DNA of 64,000 nt from Mumia quercus (lineage in GTDB: Bacteria > Actinomycetota > Actinomycetes > Propionibacteriales > Nocardioidaceae). Of this stretch, positions 43,501-52,753 are shown in pieces. The notes beneath the pieces are model-generated. The model searched no databases, was not told the DNA's origin, and saw nothing but the letters and a program-made list of their open reading frames with translations. The DNA lies in assembly GCF_025506335.1 (NCBI RefSeq), contig NZ_JANZYO010000001.1:1-64000 (forward strand). The letters run 5' to 3'. The position numbers and the translations under genes are program-made. Numbering within the stretch: the first letter of the stretch is position 1; each line of letters begins with the position of its first letter.

Positions 43501-46500
43501 TCACGAAGAACACCCGCGTCCGCACCCGTACGGCTCCGGTGACGGCGCTGCAGAACAGGCTCATCCACCTGCAGTACGGCGACATCGCCAACGCCAACCC
43601 GAACAACGGCACCCTCACGGCGGGGGCGTTCGAGCGGGCGGTGCCCGACGGCTGGTACGAGGTCAGCGTCAGCGTCGGTGACCAGCCGGGCGGCACCGGG
43701 TACGACAGCCTGCACACCATCCGCGCCGAGGGCGTCACCGTCGTCGGCGGCTTCCAGGCGTCGGCCGCGAAGGAGTACGAGACGGGCACCAGCGTCGTCC
43801 ACGTGACCGACGGCCGCCTCACGGTCGACGCGATCGGCGGCACCAACACCAAGATGAACCACCTGTCGATCGTCAGCACCGACGCGCCGTCCGAGCCGGA
43901 CGTGCACCGTGCGGTGCGCTTCGCCGACGAGGCCAGCGCGCCGCCGACCGGCTACCTGAAGGACTTCGGCCAGGCGTACGGCGTCCGGACCGGCGCCGAC
44001 CAGGGCACCGGGCTGGCGTACGGGTGGATGCGCCTCGGCACGGTCGAGCCGCTGAGCATCGTCGGCAACGGACGCAACCGCCTCGACGGCGCTGCCGGCG
44101 GCGCACCCGTCGGGACCCCGGTGCTGCGTGCCGGCCTGATCCACATGCAGCTGCCGGAGAACGCGTCGCAGGGTGTGAAGATCCCGGCGTACTGGGAGAT
44201 GGAGGTGCCGAACGGCGCGTACCGCGTCGAGGTCTCGGTCGGTGACGCCGGCACGGCGACCGACTCCGTCCACTGGCTCAACGTCGAGGACCAGAACGCG
44301 GTCGCCGCGTACGTCCCCACCGGCGCGGCCGGGTCGCCGACGAAGCACGCCACGGCCGCCCGTACGGTCAACGTGACCGACGGCAGGCTGACGGTCTCGC
44401 CGAGCGGGGGCACCAACACCAAGATCAACTGGGTGACGGTCGACAGCGTCGCCGGTGCGTCGCTGCGGCCCTCGGTGCGCACGTCGACGCCGGCCAACCT
44501 CGCCACCGGCTTCTCGCCCACGGGCAGCGTCGTGAACGACCTCAACCTGGTCGGCAGCGGCGTTGCCCCGGGCTCGCTGAGCGGCGCCAGCGTCACGCTG
44601 ACCAAGGTGTCGGACGGCACCACGGTCGACGCCAACGTCATCACCAGCGGTGGCGCCGACGTCATCAACCTCTCGCCCAAGCAGGCGCTCGAGGCGAACA
44701 CGCTCTACCGCTACACCGTCACCGACGCCGTCAAGGACGTCGCCGGGCACGCGTTCCTGCCGTACTCGAGCGTGTTCACCACCGGCGAGACCACCGGGGG
44801 CGGCGGACCGGTCGCGTTCGACAAGTCCGACTCGGGCGCGCCCGCGGCGACCGGCGCGGAGATGGGCTACTCGAGCATCACCAAGGGCCCCGACGGCCGG
44901 ATGTACGCCGCGACGCTGGCGGGTGACCTCTACCGCTTCGACATCGCGGCGGACGGCAAGCTCACCAACCGGTTCAAGATCACCACCGTCCGCGACTACT
45001 CCAACAGCGCAGCCAGCGGCGACACGTACGTCAAGGGGACCCGTACGGTCATCGGGCTCGCGTTCGACCCGGCCTCGACCCCGACGAACCCGATCCTCTG
45101 GATCACCGACAACGCCCCGTACGTCGGCCAGAACAACGTGCCCGACCTCAGCGGTCGCCTCGCGAAGCTGACCGGGCCCAACCTCGGCACCTACACCGCC
45201 GTGCTGACGGGCCTGCCACGCTCGATCAAGGACCACGAGGCGAACTCGGTCGCGTTCGGACCCGACGGCGCCGTCTACTTCAACGTCGGCGCGAACAACG
45301 CCATGGGCGGGGCCGACGGGACGTGGGGCAACCGCGAGGAGCACCCGCTGTCGGCGGCCACGCTGCGCGTCGACCCGACGAAGCTGCCGGCCCAGCTGCC
45401 GCTGGACGTGCGGCCGGAGGCGTACGACCCGTTCGCCGCGAACGCGCCGGTGACGGTCTACGGCAGCGGCATCCGCAACGCGTACGACCTCGTCTGGCAC
45501 AGCAACGGCAGCCTGTACGTGCCGACGAACGGCTCGGCCGCCGGCGGCAACGTCCCGGCCGTCCCGACGACGCTGCCTTCGCACTGCGCCAAGCGCCCCG
45601 ACGGGGGTTACAGCGGGCCGACCGGCATCGCGGGCATCACCAACAACCCGAACGCGGAGACCGACTACGTCTTCCGCGTCCGCCAGGGGAAGTACTACGG
45701 CCACCCGAACCCGAGCCGCTGCGAGTACATCCTCAACAACGGCAACCCGACCGCCGGCACCGATCCGTTCGAGACTGCCCGCTACCCCGTGGGGACGGCA
45801 GCGGACCCGAACTACGACCTGGCCGGCGTGTTCGACGCGGGCCAGCACGCGAGCGCCAACGGCGTCATCGAGTACAAGAGCAACGCCTTCGGAGGAGCGC
45901 TCCGCGGCAAGCTGCTCTACGTCCGCTACAGCCAGGGCCAGGACATCGTGACGTTCGACGTCGCGGCCAACGGCACGCTGTCGAACCGCAAGGTCGGCAC
46001 CACCGGCCTGACCGGCTTCAACCAGCCGCTCGACGTGACCGAGGACCCGGCCAACGGCAACCTGTACGTCACGCAGCTCGGCAACGGGACGATCTCGCTC
46101 GTCAAGCCGCGCGGCGGTGTCGGCGGTCCCGGGGCGGACGTCACGCCGCGAGTGGTGCTCAGCGGGCCGGTGAACGCGACGTCCCCGGCGGCGTCGGCGA
46201 CCGTCACCAACACCGGGACGGACACGCTGACGATCCCGGCCGGTGGGCTGACGTTCGCCGGGACCGACGCGGCGATGTTCGCGACGACCACACCCAACGC
46301 GGCGCCGATCACGGTCGCGCCCGGCGCGTCCGCGCAGATCGCGGTCACCTTCCGTCCCACGTCGGTCGGCGTGAAGGCGGCGACGCTGCAGGTCGCGACG
46401 TCCGCCGGCCCGCGTACGGTCGCGCTGCGCGGTCTGGCGGCGGCCGGGCTCGGTGGCGCCAACGAGCCGTCGCTGCAGCGCATCATGGACACGCTGCAGA

Positions 46501-48851
46501 TCCCTATCAACGTCGGCGACCCCGACCCGGCGAACGCGTCGATGCCCGCGACGCAGGGGCCGATCGGTGACGAGATCGCGGCGCAGCGCTTCCAGAAGGC
46601 CGCCTTCGACGCGCCGATCAGCATCACGCCGCTGGCGGCGTACGGGCCGCAGAACAACGACCCGGCGGTGCACGTCGGCTGGTACGAGGCGGGCAAGCCG
46701 AACGCGCTCCACCCGCAGTTCTCGATCAAGGCGGCCGAGGCGCAGGGGCTGATGCTCAACCCCACCGGCTCGACGACGAACATCGACCCGGGTGAGGAGA
46801 CGGTCTTCGGGTTCTACTCCGAGTGGCCGTACTTCGGCGGCCGCAAGGCGTACACCGAGGACGCCCTCAACACCTGGGACGCGACCTACCCGCACCACAT
46901 CCGCGTCTACCCGTACAAGAACGCCGACGGCTCGGTCGAGCCCAACGCGTACGTGGTGGCGACCGAGGAGGTGCCGGGCTCGCCCTTCGACAGCCAGGAC
47001 ATCGTGCTGCTCGTCCGCAACGTCAAGCCGTACGTGCCGTCGGAGGTCGAGGGTGCCGTGCTCAAGGCGGTGAACCCCGACCCCGTCCCGTTCGCCGACC
47101 AGATCGCGTTCAACCGGCTGCAGACGACGGCCGACGGCAACCAGAAGATGGCCGACACCGGCACGGTGCAGATCACCAACCCTGGGACCGCCGCGTTCCA
47201 GGTGACCGGGCTGCCGATCACGGGTCAGTTCGAGCTGGTGAACCCGCCGGCGCTGCCGTTCACCGTGGCGCCGGGGACGACCCGCGACCTCACGGTGAAG
47301 TTCGTCGCCCAGTCGACGAAGGTCCACAACGGCACCCTCACGGTCCAGTCGAACGCGGCGACCAACCCGCAGCAGGTCATCCAGCTCGGCGGCCTCTGGC
47401 AGTCGCAGAGCGAGGGCGGGCAGGAACCGAACCTCTCGCAGATCGCGAAGGCGTTCGGGATCGGCAGCAACATCCCGAACGGGTTCACGAGCAAGGGCGA
47501 GTTCGCGCCGATCGGCGACGAGGTCCTCTCGCCGTACTGGTCGCGCGTCGACACCACCAAGCCGGTGACGGTGCGCCAGCTCGCGGGGTTCCACACCTAT
47601 CCCAACGGTGCGTCGCTGCGCTGGCAGAACAAGACGGGGTCCCTGACGACGCTGTTCGGGATGGGAGGCCAGTACGCGCAGTCGCTCCTGCCGCGGGTCA
47701 CCAACAACGTGGGCGCCGGGCCGGCCGCGGGGTCGTTCACGCCCGGTGCGAGCTTCGGATTCGCCGTCGACGGCGAGCACGGCGACCACACCAAGAACAA
47801 CGCGCAGGTCGACATCGACAACGGCTGCGTCGCACCGTGCGGGCAGCACGTGCGTCTCTGGCCGGTCAAGGACCGCGACGGCACGCTCGTCCCCGGGTCG
47901 TACCTGCTCTCGATGGACTACGCGGGGATCAACTACGACTACCAGGACAACGTCTACCTGGTGACCAACCTCCGTCCCGAGGTCATCACCACGCCGCAGG
48001 TCGTCGCCACCCCGGGCAACAACACGGTGACGCTCTCGTGGGGCCGCAACCCGTACGACGTGGGTGTCGGCTACCGGGTGTGGCGCGGGACGACTCCGGG
48101 CTTCGCGGTGAACGACGCGTCGCTGATCAGCGGACCGACGTCGAGCGACCCGATCACGGCGACGACGTTCACCGACACGACGGCAGTGAACGGCACGACG
48201 TACTACTACGTGGTGCGCGCCGTCTACAAGGGCCTCGGCAACTCCGGTGACGGCACCGCGACGGCGACCCCGACGGCCGCCGCGCAGGAGGTGGACGTCA
48301 AGGTCGACTTCGGCAACGAGGCGGCGCCGCTCGCGACGGGGTACCTGAAGGACTACGGGCAGGCGTTCGGCGCGCGGACGCGATCCGACCAGGGCACGGG
48401 CCTGACGTACGGGTGGCTCGGGGAGACGACGCTCCAGCCGCTCAACCTGTCGGTCGGCGGGACGACCGGGCCTGGCAACGGGCGCTGGCGTCAGTCGACG
48501 CAGCCGGACCTGCGCCTCGACACGTTCATGCACATGCAGGCCGACGACGTGCCGAACTTCAACGGCACGCCCCAGGCCGGCCGGTGGGAGATCGCGGTGC
48601 CCAACGGGTCGTACGACGTCACCGTCGCCGTCGGCGACCCGAACGTGAACTCCGACCCGGAGATCCACACGCTCAACGTCGAGGGCACGCGGGCGATCGA
48701 CGCGTTCGTCCCGAGCGGCGGCGCCGGCAGCGCGACACGGCACAAGACCGCGACCGTCGAGGTCACCGTGGAGGACGGGCGGCTCACGGTCGATGCGCTC
48801 GGCGGGACCAACACCAAGATCGGCTACGTCGACATCTCCACCGCCAACTAG
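40578..48851 (+). CDS. Giant secreted multidomain carbohydrate-binding/beta-propeller protein
   Basis: The 2757-aa product starts with a signal peptide (LALVAALLALAPGLSDPASA). Order: PA14-like domain (~42-155); six FnIII repeats (~162-733); three malectin-like modules (~741-915, 925-1101, 1108-1291) each ending DGRLT…GGTNTK; a Big_5-like domain (~1295-1406); a beta-propeller like sugar dehydrogenases (~1415-1843, with IRNAYDLVWHSNGSLYVPTN); a choice-of-anchor D domain (~1853-1955); two copies of an unrecognised ~190-residue domain (~1961-2155 and ~2278-2470) separated by another anchor-D domain; FnIII; and a fourth malectin-like module at the end. A role in binding or oxidising extracellular polysaccharide is inferred. 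No sortase motif or membrane anchor is seen. Confidence 0.82.
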   Translation: MNTVVQPRRPLAAVLALALVAALLALAPGLSDPASAAPSASKCAKSGRWLAQYYKGTSFKGKPVVTRCEKRVAATYPAKRKPFSVRWTTTRKVKGSYELRARATAKAVLRIDGRTVATSTKGRYAAGVRKLRKGMHTFEVRYVKKSGAGAVRAEYVKAPDRTAPPKPTGLRAVAGDRAVALSWKASYALDLRGYRIYRDGRLVREVTTPRYTVTGLTNGTTSSYAVVAVDHRRNASRPSAAVRATPRDKVAPKTPSGLVADAGDGKVTLTWKKNTEADLAGYVLRRTGGGDGPKTWNLAKTATTATDGTAVNGTAYVYSLVARDTSGNSSSPALVAATPLDKSAPATPKGLEAAPGDGEVTLTWTANTEPDLDGYVITRTRADGTGIAIEITAGAGVTTVTDTSAENGIDYLYVIRARDKAGNESAPSNAVPATPVSDPPDDTTPPAVPTGLAATAGDGEVALTWTANGEDDLDGYTVFRKTGAGTYVAIATLGAGATGYTDDDVENDTLYTYALSAFDESGNDSPLSAGVDAAPTDMTAPAAPTGLAATAADGQVALTWTAGPEVDLAGYRVYRATTADVPTTGDGIGGPGLLPTASFTDEDVTNGTTYFYVVVAVDGHGNRSPASASASATPLDATPPAAPTGLKATASEGQVALDWADNAEADLDHYAVYRTVVGAAAPLADDPPIAAVEASEYVDTTVAPGTAYAYWVVAVDKTGNASAASETVEVTTPEPEPEPVHEKFVFQPASGPGVAGYTKHTGTPWTDAAGNGFVREDSLSVATHVPLDMTTNTRFRTRTAPVTALQNSLIHLQYGTSTPPLQGGQNTVSGAFELAVPDGWYAVKVSVGDQSGGANGYDSTHTVNVEGVKAIDAFKGTTAKEYETATKTVEVTDGRLTIDAVGGTNTKLNYVEVDSTDEPEPPGDVDEKYVFTTTADNAVPAGWTKNDGSAWTDAAGIGWVTQASLATATHVPLDLTKNTRVRTRTAPVTALQNRLIHLQYGDIANANPNNGTLTAGAFERAVPDGWYEVSVSVGDQPGGTGYDSLHTIRAEGVTVVGGFQASAAKEYETGTSVVHVTDGRLTVDAIGGTNTKMNHLSIVSTDAPSEPDVHRAVRFADEASAPPTGYLKDFGQAYGVRTGADQGTGLAYGWMRLGTVEPLSIVGNGRNRLDGAAGGAPVGTPVLRAGLIHMQLPENASQGVKIPAYWEMEVPNGAYRVEVSVGDAGTATDSVHWLNVEDQNAVAAYVPTGAAGSPTKHATAARTVNVTDGRLTVSPSGGTNTKINWVTVDSVAGASLRPSVRTSTPANLATGFSPTGSVVNDLNLVGSGVAPGSLSGASVTLTKVSDGTTVDANVITSGGADVINLSPKQALEANTLYRYTVTDAVKDVAGHAFLPYSSVFTTGETTGGGGPVAFDKSDSGAPAATGAEMGYSSITKGPDGRMYAATLAGDLYRFDIAADGKLTNRFKITTVRDYSNSAASGDTYVKGTRTVIGLAFDPASTPTNPILWITDNAPYVGQNNVPDLSGRLAKLTGPNLGTYTAVLTGLPRSIKDHEANSVAFGPDGAVYFNVGANNAMGGADGTWGNREEHPLSAATLRVDPTKLPAQLPLDVRPEAYDPFAANAPVTVYGSGIRNAYDLVWHSNGSLYVPTNGSAAGGNVPAVPTTLPSHCAKRPDGGYSGPTGIAGITNNPNAETDYVFRVRQGKYYGHPNPSRCEYILNNGNPTAGTDPFETARYPVGTAADPNYDLAGVFDAGQHASANGVIEYKSNAFGGALRGKLLYVRYSQGQDIVTFDVAANGTLSNRKVGTTGLTGFNQPLDVTEDPANGNLYVTQLGNGTISLVKPRGGVGGPGADVTPRVVLSGPVNATSPAASATVTNTGTDTLTIPAGGLTFAGTDAAMFATTTPNAAPITVAPGASAQIAVTFRPTSVGVKAATLQVATSAGPRTVALRGLAAAGLGGANEPSLQRIMDTLQIPINVGDPDPANASMPATQGPIGDEIAAQRFQKAAFDAPISITPLAAYGPQNNDPAVHVGWYEAGKPNALHPQFSIKAAEAQGLMLNPTGSTTNIDPGEETVFGFYSEWPYFGGRKAYTEDALNTWDATYPHHIRVYPYKNADGSVEPNAYVVATEEVPGSPFDSQDIVLLVRNVKPYVPSEVEGAVLKAVNPDPVPFADQIAFNRLQTTADGNQKMADTGTVQITNPGTAAFQVTGLPITGQFELVNPPALPFTVAPGTTRDLTVKFVAQSTKVHNGTLTVQSNAATNPQQVIQLGGLWQSQSEGGQEPNLSQIAKAFGIGSNIPNGFTSKGEFAPIGDEVLSPYWSRVDTTKPVTVRQLAGFHTYPNGASLRWQNKTGSLTTLFGMGGQYAQSLLPRVTNNVGAGPAAGSFTPGASFGFAVDGEHGDHTKNNAQVDIDNGCVAPCGQHVRLWPVKDRDGTLVPGSYLLSMDYAGINYDYQDNVYLVTNLRPEVITTPQVVATPGNNTVTLSWGRNPYDVGVGYRVWRGTTPGFAVNDASLISGPTSSDPITATTFTDTTAVNGTTYYYVVRAVYKGLGNSGDGTATATPTAAAQEVDVKVDFGNEAAPLATGYLKDYGQAFGARTRSDQGTGLTYGWLGETTLQPLNLSVGGTTGPGNGRWRQSTQPDLRLDTFMHMQADDVPNFNGTPQAGRWEIAVPNGSYDVTVAVGDPNVNSDPEIHTLNVEGTRAIDAFVPSGGAGSATRHKTATVEVTVEDGRLTVDALGGTNTKIGYVDISTAN

Positions 48852-48882
48852 CTCGCCCGCTCGCGAGAGACTTTCGCACCGC

Positions 48883-48918
48883 TCGCGAGAGACCCCGGGT
48901 GTCTGGGGTCTCTCGCGA
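48883..48918. repeat. Inverted repeat after the giant gene
   Basis: Arms tcgcgagagacccc (48883-48896) and ggggtctctcgcga (48905-48918) are perfect, loop 8. The word ctcgcgagag recurs at about 48859-48869 and, inverted, at about 48932-48941. Confidence 0.6.
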
Positions 48919-48944
48919 TCTACGCGGCACCCTCTCGCGAGCGG

Positions 48945-48979
48945 AAGGGCCCGCACCCCGAACGGGGGTGCGGGCCCTT
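48945..48979. terminator. Bidirectional terminator hairpin
   Basis: Arms aagggcccgcacccc (48945-48959) and ggggtgcgggccctt (48965-48979) are perfect, 15 bp, loop gaacg. It sits between the stops of two convergent genes and has A/T at both bases of the stem, suiting both directions. Confidence 0.8.
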
Positions 48980-48996
48980 GGCCGTACGAGCGGGTG

Positions 48997-50856
48997 TCAG
49001 CGCTTCTTGGGCGCCTTGCCGTAGCGGATCACGGGGAGCATGACACCGCCGCTGACCACGGTGGCGGTCGCCTTGCGGGCCGTCTTGTCGACCGCGCGGC
49101 GGCCCGAGCCCATGCTCAGCACCGCGGTCACGTCGTTGCCGCGCTCCGCGGTCGACATCGCGCGGATGAGGCCCGGCAGCCCGGTGGCGTCGCCCGCGGC
49201 TGCGTACGCCTCCTCGCTGTACTCCTCGTAGTACTCCCACTCGTCCTGGCCCATGCCGGCGCCGCCGGTGATCGAGAGGAGGCCGATCGGGCTCTTGAGC
49301 TTCTTGCGAGGCACCTTGACCTTGAGGCTCACGACCTTGCGCGCGGGGCCGGCCGCGCCCTTGTCGCGCACCAGCGTCACGCGCAGGCGCAGGTAGCCGC
49401 CGCGGCGCGCCATCACGCCGTCCTCGTCGTTGACCGTCGTCCACTGGCCGAACTGCTTGGCCTGGACGCGGCCGACCGAGTACGCCTTGTACCCCTCGTT
49501 GACCGTCGACGTCTGGGTGGCGTCGACGATCGTCACGGGCTCGAAGTCGTTCGACAGCAGCGACTCGATGTCGCCGGCGAGCTGATCGGCGGCGCCCGCG
49601 GTGATGTCGGACCGGTCGGCAGTGATGTCGCTGCGGCGGTAGGTCAGGATCTGCCCGTTCGCGCGGCGCAGGCGGATCGTGCGGGTGGCGCGGGCCTCGC
49701 CGCCGAACGTGCCGTCGGTGACCGTCCAGGAGTCGTAGCTCGACTGCATCGCCGCGAGCGTGGAGATCCAGTCCGGCGACACGGCGGTGCTCGACGAGGT
49801 GCGCGTACGAGTGCCGAAGCGGTTGGTCGTCGTGATCTTGGCACCGGTGGGCACCGCCCCCACGGTGCCGACGATCGCCGCGAGCCGGTCCTGCGTCACA
49901 GAGCCGATCGGGGCGCCCACGTTGGCCAGCTTGAACGAGCCGTCGAGGTCACGCTCGACGTAGACGGCGTCGGCGCCGTGCAGCGAGAGCTTGGTCTTGC
50001 CCTTCCAGTCCATCGGGTGCCCGAACGCGTAGACGGTCGAGTCGCAGACCGCGGTCGTGGTGCCGACGCCGGCGAGCGTGAACGACCCGTACGAGTACGA
50101 GGCGGCGACGTTCGAGCCCGGTGCGACAGGGATCTTCTGCGTGCTCGTACGCCCGCTGGCGCTGCCCGAGCGGAACGTGACGCCCTTGAGGCGCGCCTTC
50201 TTGGCGATGGCGTTGGCCTTCGCGGTCGACAGCCCGGCCGGCAGCGCCACGGGCGTCGGGAGGCGGCGCATGGAGCCGGAGGTGGCGGCGGCGGAGGCAC
50301 CGGTCGACCGCATGGCCGAGGCGACCTTCGAGGTGATCGGCGCTGCCGCGGCGGCACCGTACGAGCCGGCGCGGTAGAGGTCGGCGGCCGGGGTGACGCC
50401 CGCGTACTCGCTCGGCGCGTACGACTGCCCGTACGAGACCGCGCCGACGAGGCGGCCGTCGGCGGCGTACAGCGGGGTGCCGGACATCCCGGACCAGATC
50501 CCGCGGTCGACGGCGCCTGCGGCGTTGGTGATGCGCGAGCCCGACATCTTGAAGATCAGCATGTCGATGCCGGGGGCGATGCCGTCCTCGAGAGTCCCGA
50601 CGAACTCGCCGGTGACGGTGTCCGGTGTCGTGCCGGAGGAGACCGTGAGCCCCTCGACCGTCGTGCCGGGGGTGGTGCTGGTCGGGCGGACGAGCTCGGC
50701 AGCGGGGAAGGCGGCGGGGCACGCAGAGCCGACGGCGGGAGCCGTCGGGGTGTCGGCGAGCGCGGGGCCCGTCATCGCCAGCGTCGCGGCGGTGACGGCC
50801 GTCAGGGCGACGACGGTCGTGAGCGGGCGCCTTCGGGCACGCACGGGTGGGGTCAT
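48997..50856 (-). CDS. Secreted SpoIVB (S55)-like serine peptidase
   Basis: The 619-aa product has a signal peptide (LTAVTAATLAMTGPALA) and motifs of the S55/SpoIVB-like family: GIWSGMSGTPLYAADGRLVG (Ser125 as putative nucleophile) and VYAFGHPMDWKGKTKLSLHG (His280). GSVTQDRLAAIVG is also typical. In Bacillus SpoIVB the His comes before the Ser; here the order is reversed, so catalysis needs caution. The C-terminal half is of unknown function. The host group does not sporulate like Bacillus, so a signalling or maturation protease is possible. Confidence 0.7.
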   Translation of the reverse strand: MTPPVRARRRPLTTVVALTAVTAATLAMTGPALADTPTAPAVGSACPAAFPAAELVRPTSTTPGTTVEGLTVSSGTTPDTVTGEFVGTLEDGIAPGIDMLIFKMSGSRITNAAGAVDRGIWSGMSGTPLYAADGRLVGAVSYGQSYAPSEYAGVTPAADLYRAGSYGAAAAAPITSKVASAMRSTGASAAATSGSMRRLPTPVALPAGLSTAKANAIAKKARLKGVTFRSGSASGRTSTQKIPVAPGSNVAASYSYGSFTLAGVGTTTAVCDSTVYAFGHPMDWKGKTKLSLHGADAVYVERDLDGSFKLANVGAPIGSVTQDRLAAIVGTVGAVPTGAKITTTNRFGTRTRTSSSTAVSPDWISTLAAMQSSYDSWTVTDGTFGGEARATRTIRLRRANGQILTYRRSDITADRSDITAGAADQLAGDIESLLSNDFEPVTIVDATQTSTVNEGYKAYSVGRVQAKQFGQWTTVNDEDGVMARRGGYLRLRVTLVRDKGAAGPARKVVSLKVKVPRKKLKSPIGLLSITGGAGMGQDEWEYYEEYSEEAYAAAGDATGLPGLIRAMSTAERGNDVTAVLSMGSGRRAVDKTARKATATVVSGGVMLPVIRYGKAPKKR

Positions 50857-51005
50857 GGGGGTACCTCGGATCTACGGGGGTTGCGGCCATCGGCGCAGTT
50901 CAGAACACTGCCACCGGCCAGGGAAACCTATCGCGAGGAGAGGTTCTCGCGGGTGGTTTGCACACGAAGGGGCATCCCCGATTTCGGTCTCCTGGGACGA
51001 CCCGC

Positions 51006-51011
51006 TAGAGT
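51006..51011 (+). promoter_or_regulatory. -10 element for tRNA-Arg
   Basis: TAGAGT (51006-51011), with ttcggt (50983-50988) 17 bases upstream as a weak -35, precedes the tRNA by 29 bases. Confidence 0.45.
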
Positions 51012-51040
51012 AGGGGTCGCTTCGCAGGAATGCGCAGCGG

Positions 51041-51113
51041 GCGCTCGTAGCTCAACGGATAGAGCATCTGACTACGGATCAGAAGGTTAGGGGTTCGAAT
51101 CCCTTCGAGCGCG
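51041..51113 (+). tRNA. tRNA-Arg (anticodon ACG)
   Basis: The 73-base sequence folds as a cloverleaf: acceptor gcgctcg with cgagcgc, anticodon stem tctga/tcaga with loop ctacgga (anticodon ACG at 51074-51076), and T-arm with ggttcgaat. The wobble A would become inosine to read CGN codons. CCA is not encoded. Confidence 0.95.
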
Positions 51114-51126
51114 CAGATCATCACCG

Positions 51127-51155
51127 AGGCCGGTCCCTCTCGAGGGGGCCGGCCT
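51127..51155 (+). terminator. Terminator hairpin after tRNA-Arg
   Basis: Arms aggccgg (51127-51133) and ccggcct (51149-51155), with inner ccctc/gaggg, lie 14 bases after the tRNA. Confidence 0.6.
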
Positions 51156-51164
51156 TCGTGCTGT

Positions 51165-51563
51165 TCAGGCAGGGTGCTGCGAGAGCAGGTCCCAGCGGTT
51201 GCCGACCAGGTCGAGGAACACCGCGACGCGCCCGTACGGCTCCGTACGAGGCTCGGACAGGAACCGGACTCCTGCCGCCCTCATCGGGTCCACGCACGCG
51301 TCGAAGTCGTCGACCCGCAGGAAGAGGCCGACCCTCCCGGCGAACTGGTCGCCGACGGCGCGCTCCTGGCGTTCGCCGTCGGCGCGCGCGAGGAGGAGTC
51401 CCGTGCCGCCACCCGCCGGACGTACGACGACCCACCGCTTCGGCCGGCCGTCGTTGGTCTGGGAGGGCGAGTCCTCGGCGAGCTCGAATCCGAGGACGTC
51501 GACGAAGAACCTGATCGCCTCGTCGTAGTCGGGGACGATCAGCGAGACGAGGTCGAGGTGCAT
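51165..51563 (-). CDS. VOC-family (glyoxalase/bleomycin-resistance fold) protein
   Basis: The 132-aa product begins MHLDLVSLIVPDYDEAIRFF and has LGFELAEDSP, FLRVDDFDACVDPMRAAGVR and EPYGRVAVFLDLVGNRWDLL, the paired beta-alpha-beta units of the VOC fold. Such proteins bind metals or small molecules; the function is unassigned. Single gene, divergent from mscR. Confidence 0.85.
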   Translation of the reverse strand: MHLDLVSLIVPDYDEAIRFFVDVLGFELAEDSPSQTNDGRPKRWVVVRPAGGGTGLLLARADGERQERAVGDQFAGRVGLFLRVDDFDACVDPMRAAGVRFLSEPRTEPYGRVAVFLDLVGNRWDLLSQHPA

Positions 51564-51667
51564 CCGGTCACGCTACGGCCCGCCTGAATCCGGCGCGGAC
51601 CGAGCATCTGCGAGCCGGAAGGTAGCGTGAACGAGCAGCGAGACAGCGACGAGAAGTGAGGCAACGG

Positions 51668-52753
51668 ATGCACGAGGTCAAGGGTGTCGTGGCGAGGGCC
51701 GTCGGAGAGCCGGTGAGCCTGGAGACGATCCTGGTGCCCGACCCGGGTCCGGGCGAGGCGCTGGTGAAGATCGAGGCGTGCGGCGTCTGCCACACCGACC
51801 TCCACTACCGGGAGGGCGGGATCAACGACGAGTTCCCGTTCCTGCTCGGCCACGAGGCCGCGGGCATCGTCGAGGCCGTCGGCGAGGGGGTCACCACGGT
51901 TGCTCCCGGCGACTTCGTCGTCTTGAACTGGCGCGCGGTTTGCGGTGAGTGCCGGGCCTGCGAGCGCGGCGAGCCGCAGTACTGCTTCAACACCCACAAC
52001 GCGACCCAGCAGATGACGCTGGCCGACGGCACGCCGCTCACTCCGGCGCTGGGCATCGGCGCCTTCGCCGAGAAGACGCTCGTCGCCGCTGGGCAGTGCA
52101 CGAAGGTCGACCCCGAGGCGCGGCCCGCGGCCGTCGGCCTGCTGGGCTGCGGCGTGATGGCTGGCATCGGCGCGGCGATCAACACCGGCAACGTCGGCCG
52201 CGGCAAGTCCGTCGCCGTGATCGGCTGCGGCGGCGTGGGGGTCGCCGCGATCGCGGGCTCCGCGCTCGCCGGCGCCGGGACGATCATCGCCGTCGACATC
52301 GACGCCAAGAAGCTCGATGCCGCGACGCGCCTGGGCGCCACCCACACGGTCAACTCGTCGGAGACGGACGCGGTCGAGGCGATCAAGGAGCTGACGGGCG
52401 GGTTCGGCGCCGACGTCGTCATCGACGCGGTCGGGCGTCCGGAGACCTGGAAGCAGGCGTTCTACGCCCGCGACCTCGCCGGGACGGTCGTCCTCGTGGG
52501 TGTCCCCACGCCGGACATGGAGCTGCCCGACATCCCGCTGATCGACTTCTTCTCCCGCGGGGGTGCGCTCAAGTCGTCCTGGTACGGAGACTGCCTGCCG
52601 AGCCGCGACTTCCCGATGTTCGTCGACCTCTACCGCCAGGGGCGCCTCGACCTCGACGCATTCGTCACCGAGGAGATCGGGATCGGCGACGTGGAGGCGG
52701 CCTTCGAGCGGATGCACCACGGCGACGTCCTGCGCTCGGTGGTGGTGCTCTGA
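51668..52753 (+). CDS. mscR: S-(hydroxymethyl)mycothiol dehydrogenase
   Basis: The 361-aa product is a class III-like alcohol dehydrogenase. It has [15 protein letters not shown] (zinc Cys41), GHEAAG, the structural-zinc cluster [15 protein letters not shown], and [12 protein letters not shown] for NAD. The [16 protein letters not shown] segment is typical of the mycothiol-dependent formaldehyde dehydrogenase. It oxidises the formaldehyde-mycothiol adduct. The next gene overlaps by one base and encodes an MBL hydrolase that usually accompanies it. Confidence 0.9.
   Translation: MHEVKGVVARAVGEPVSLETILVPDPGPGEALVKIEACGVCHTDLHYREGGINDEFPFLLGHEAAGIVEAVGEGVTTVAPGDFVVLNWRAVCGECRACERGEPQYCFNTHNATQQMTLADGTPLTPALGIGAFAEKTLVAAGQCTKVDPEARPAAVGLLGCGVMAGIGAAINTGNVGRGKSVAVIGCGGVGVAAIAGSALAGAGTIIAVDIDAKKLDAATRLGATHTVNSSETDAVEAIKELTGGFGADVVIDAVGRPETWKQAFYARDLAGTVVLVGVPTPDMELPDIPLIDFFSRGGALKSSWYGDCLPSRDFPMFVDLYRQGRLDLDAFVTEEIGIGDVEAAFERMHHGDVLRSVVVL

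Noticed and set aside
41085-48956. 2623-codon open frame antisense to the giant gene
   Set aside because: It mirrors the codon periodicity of the sense gene, is rich in Arg/Val/Asp without any domain, has no ribosome-binding site, and the sense frame has clear domains and a signal peptide.
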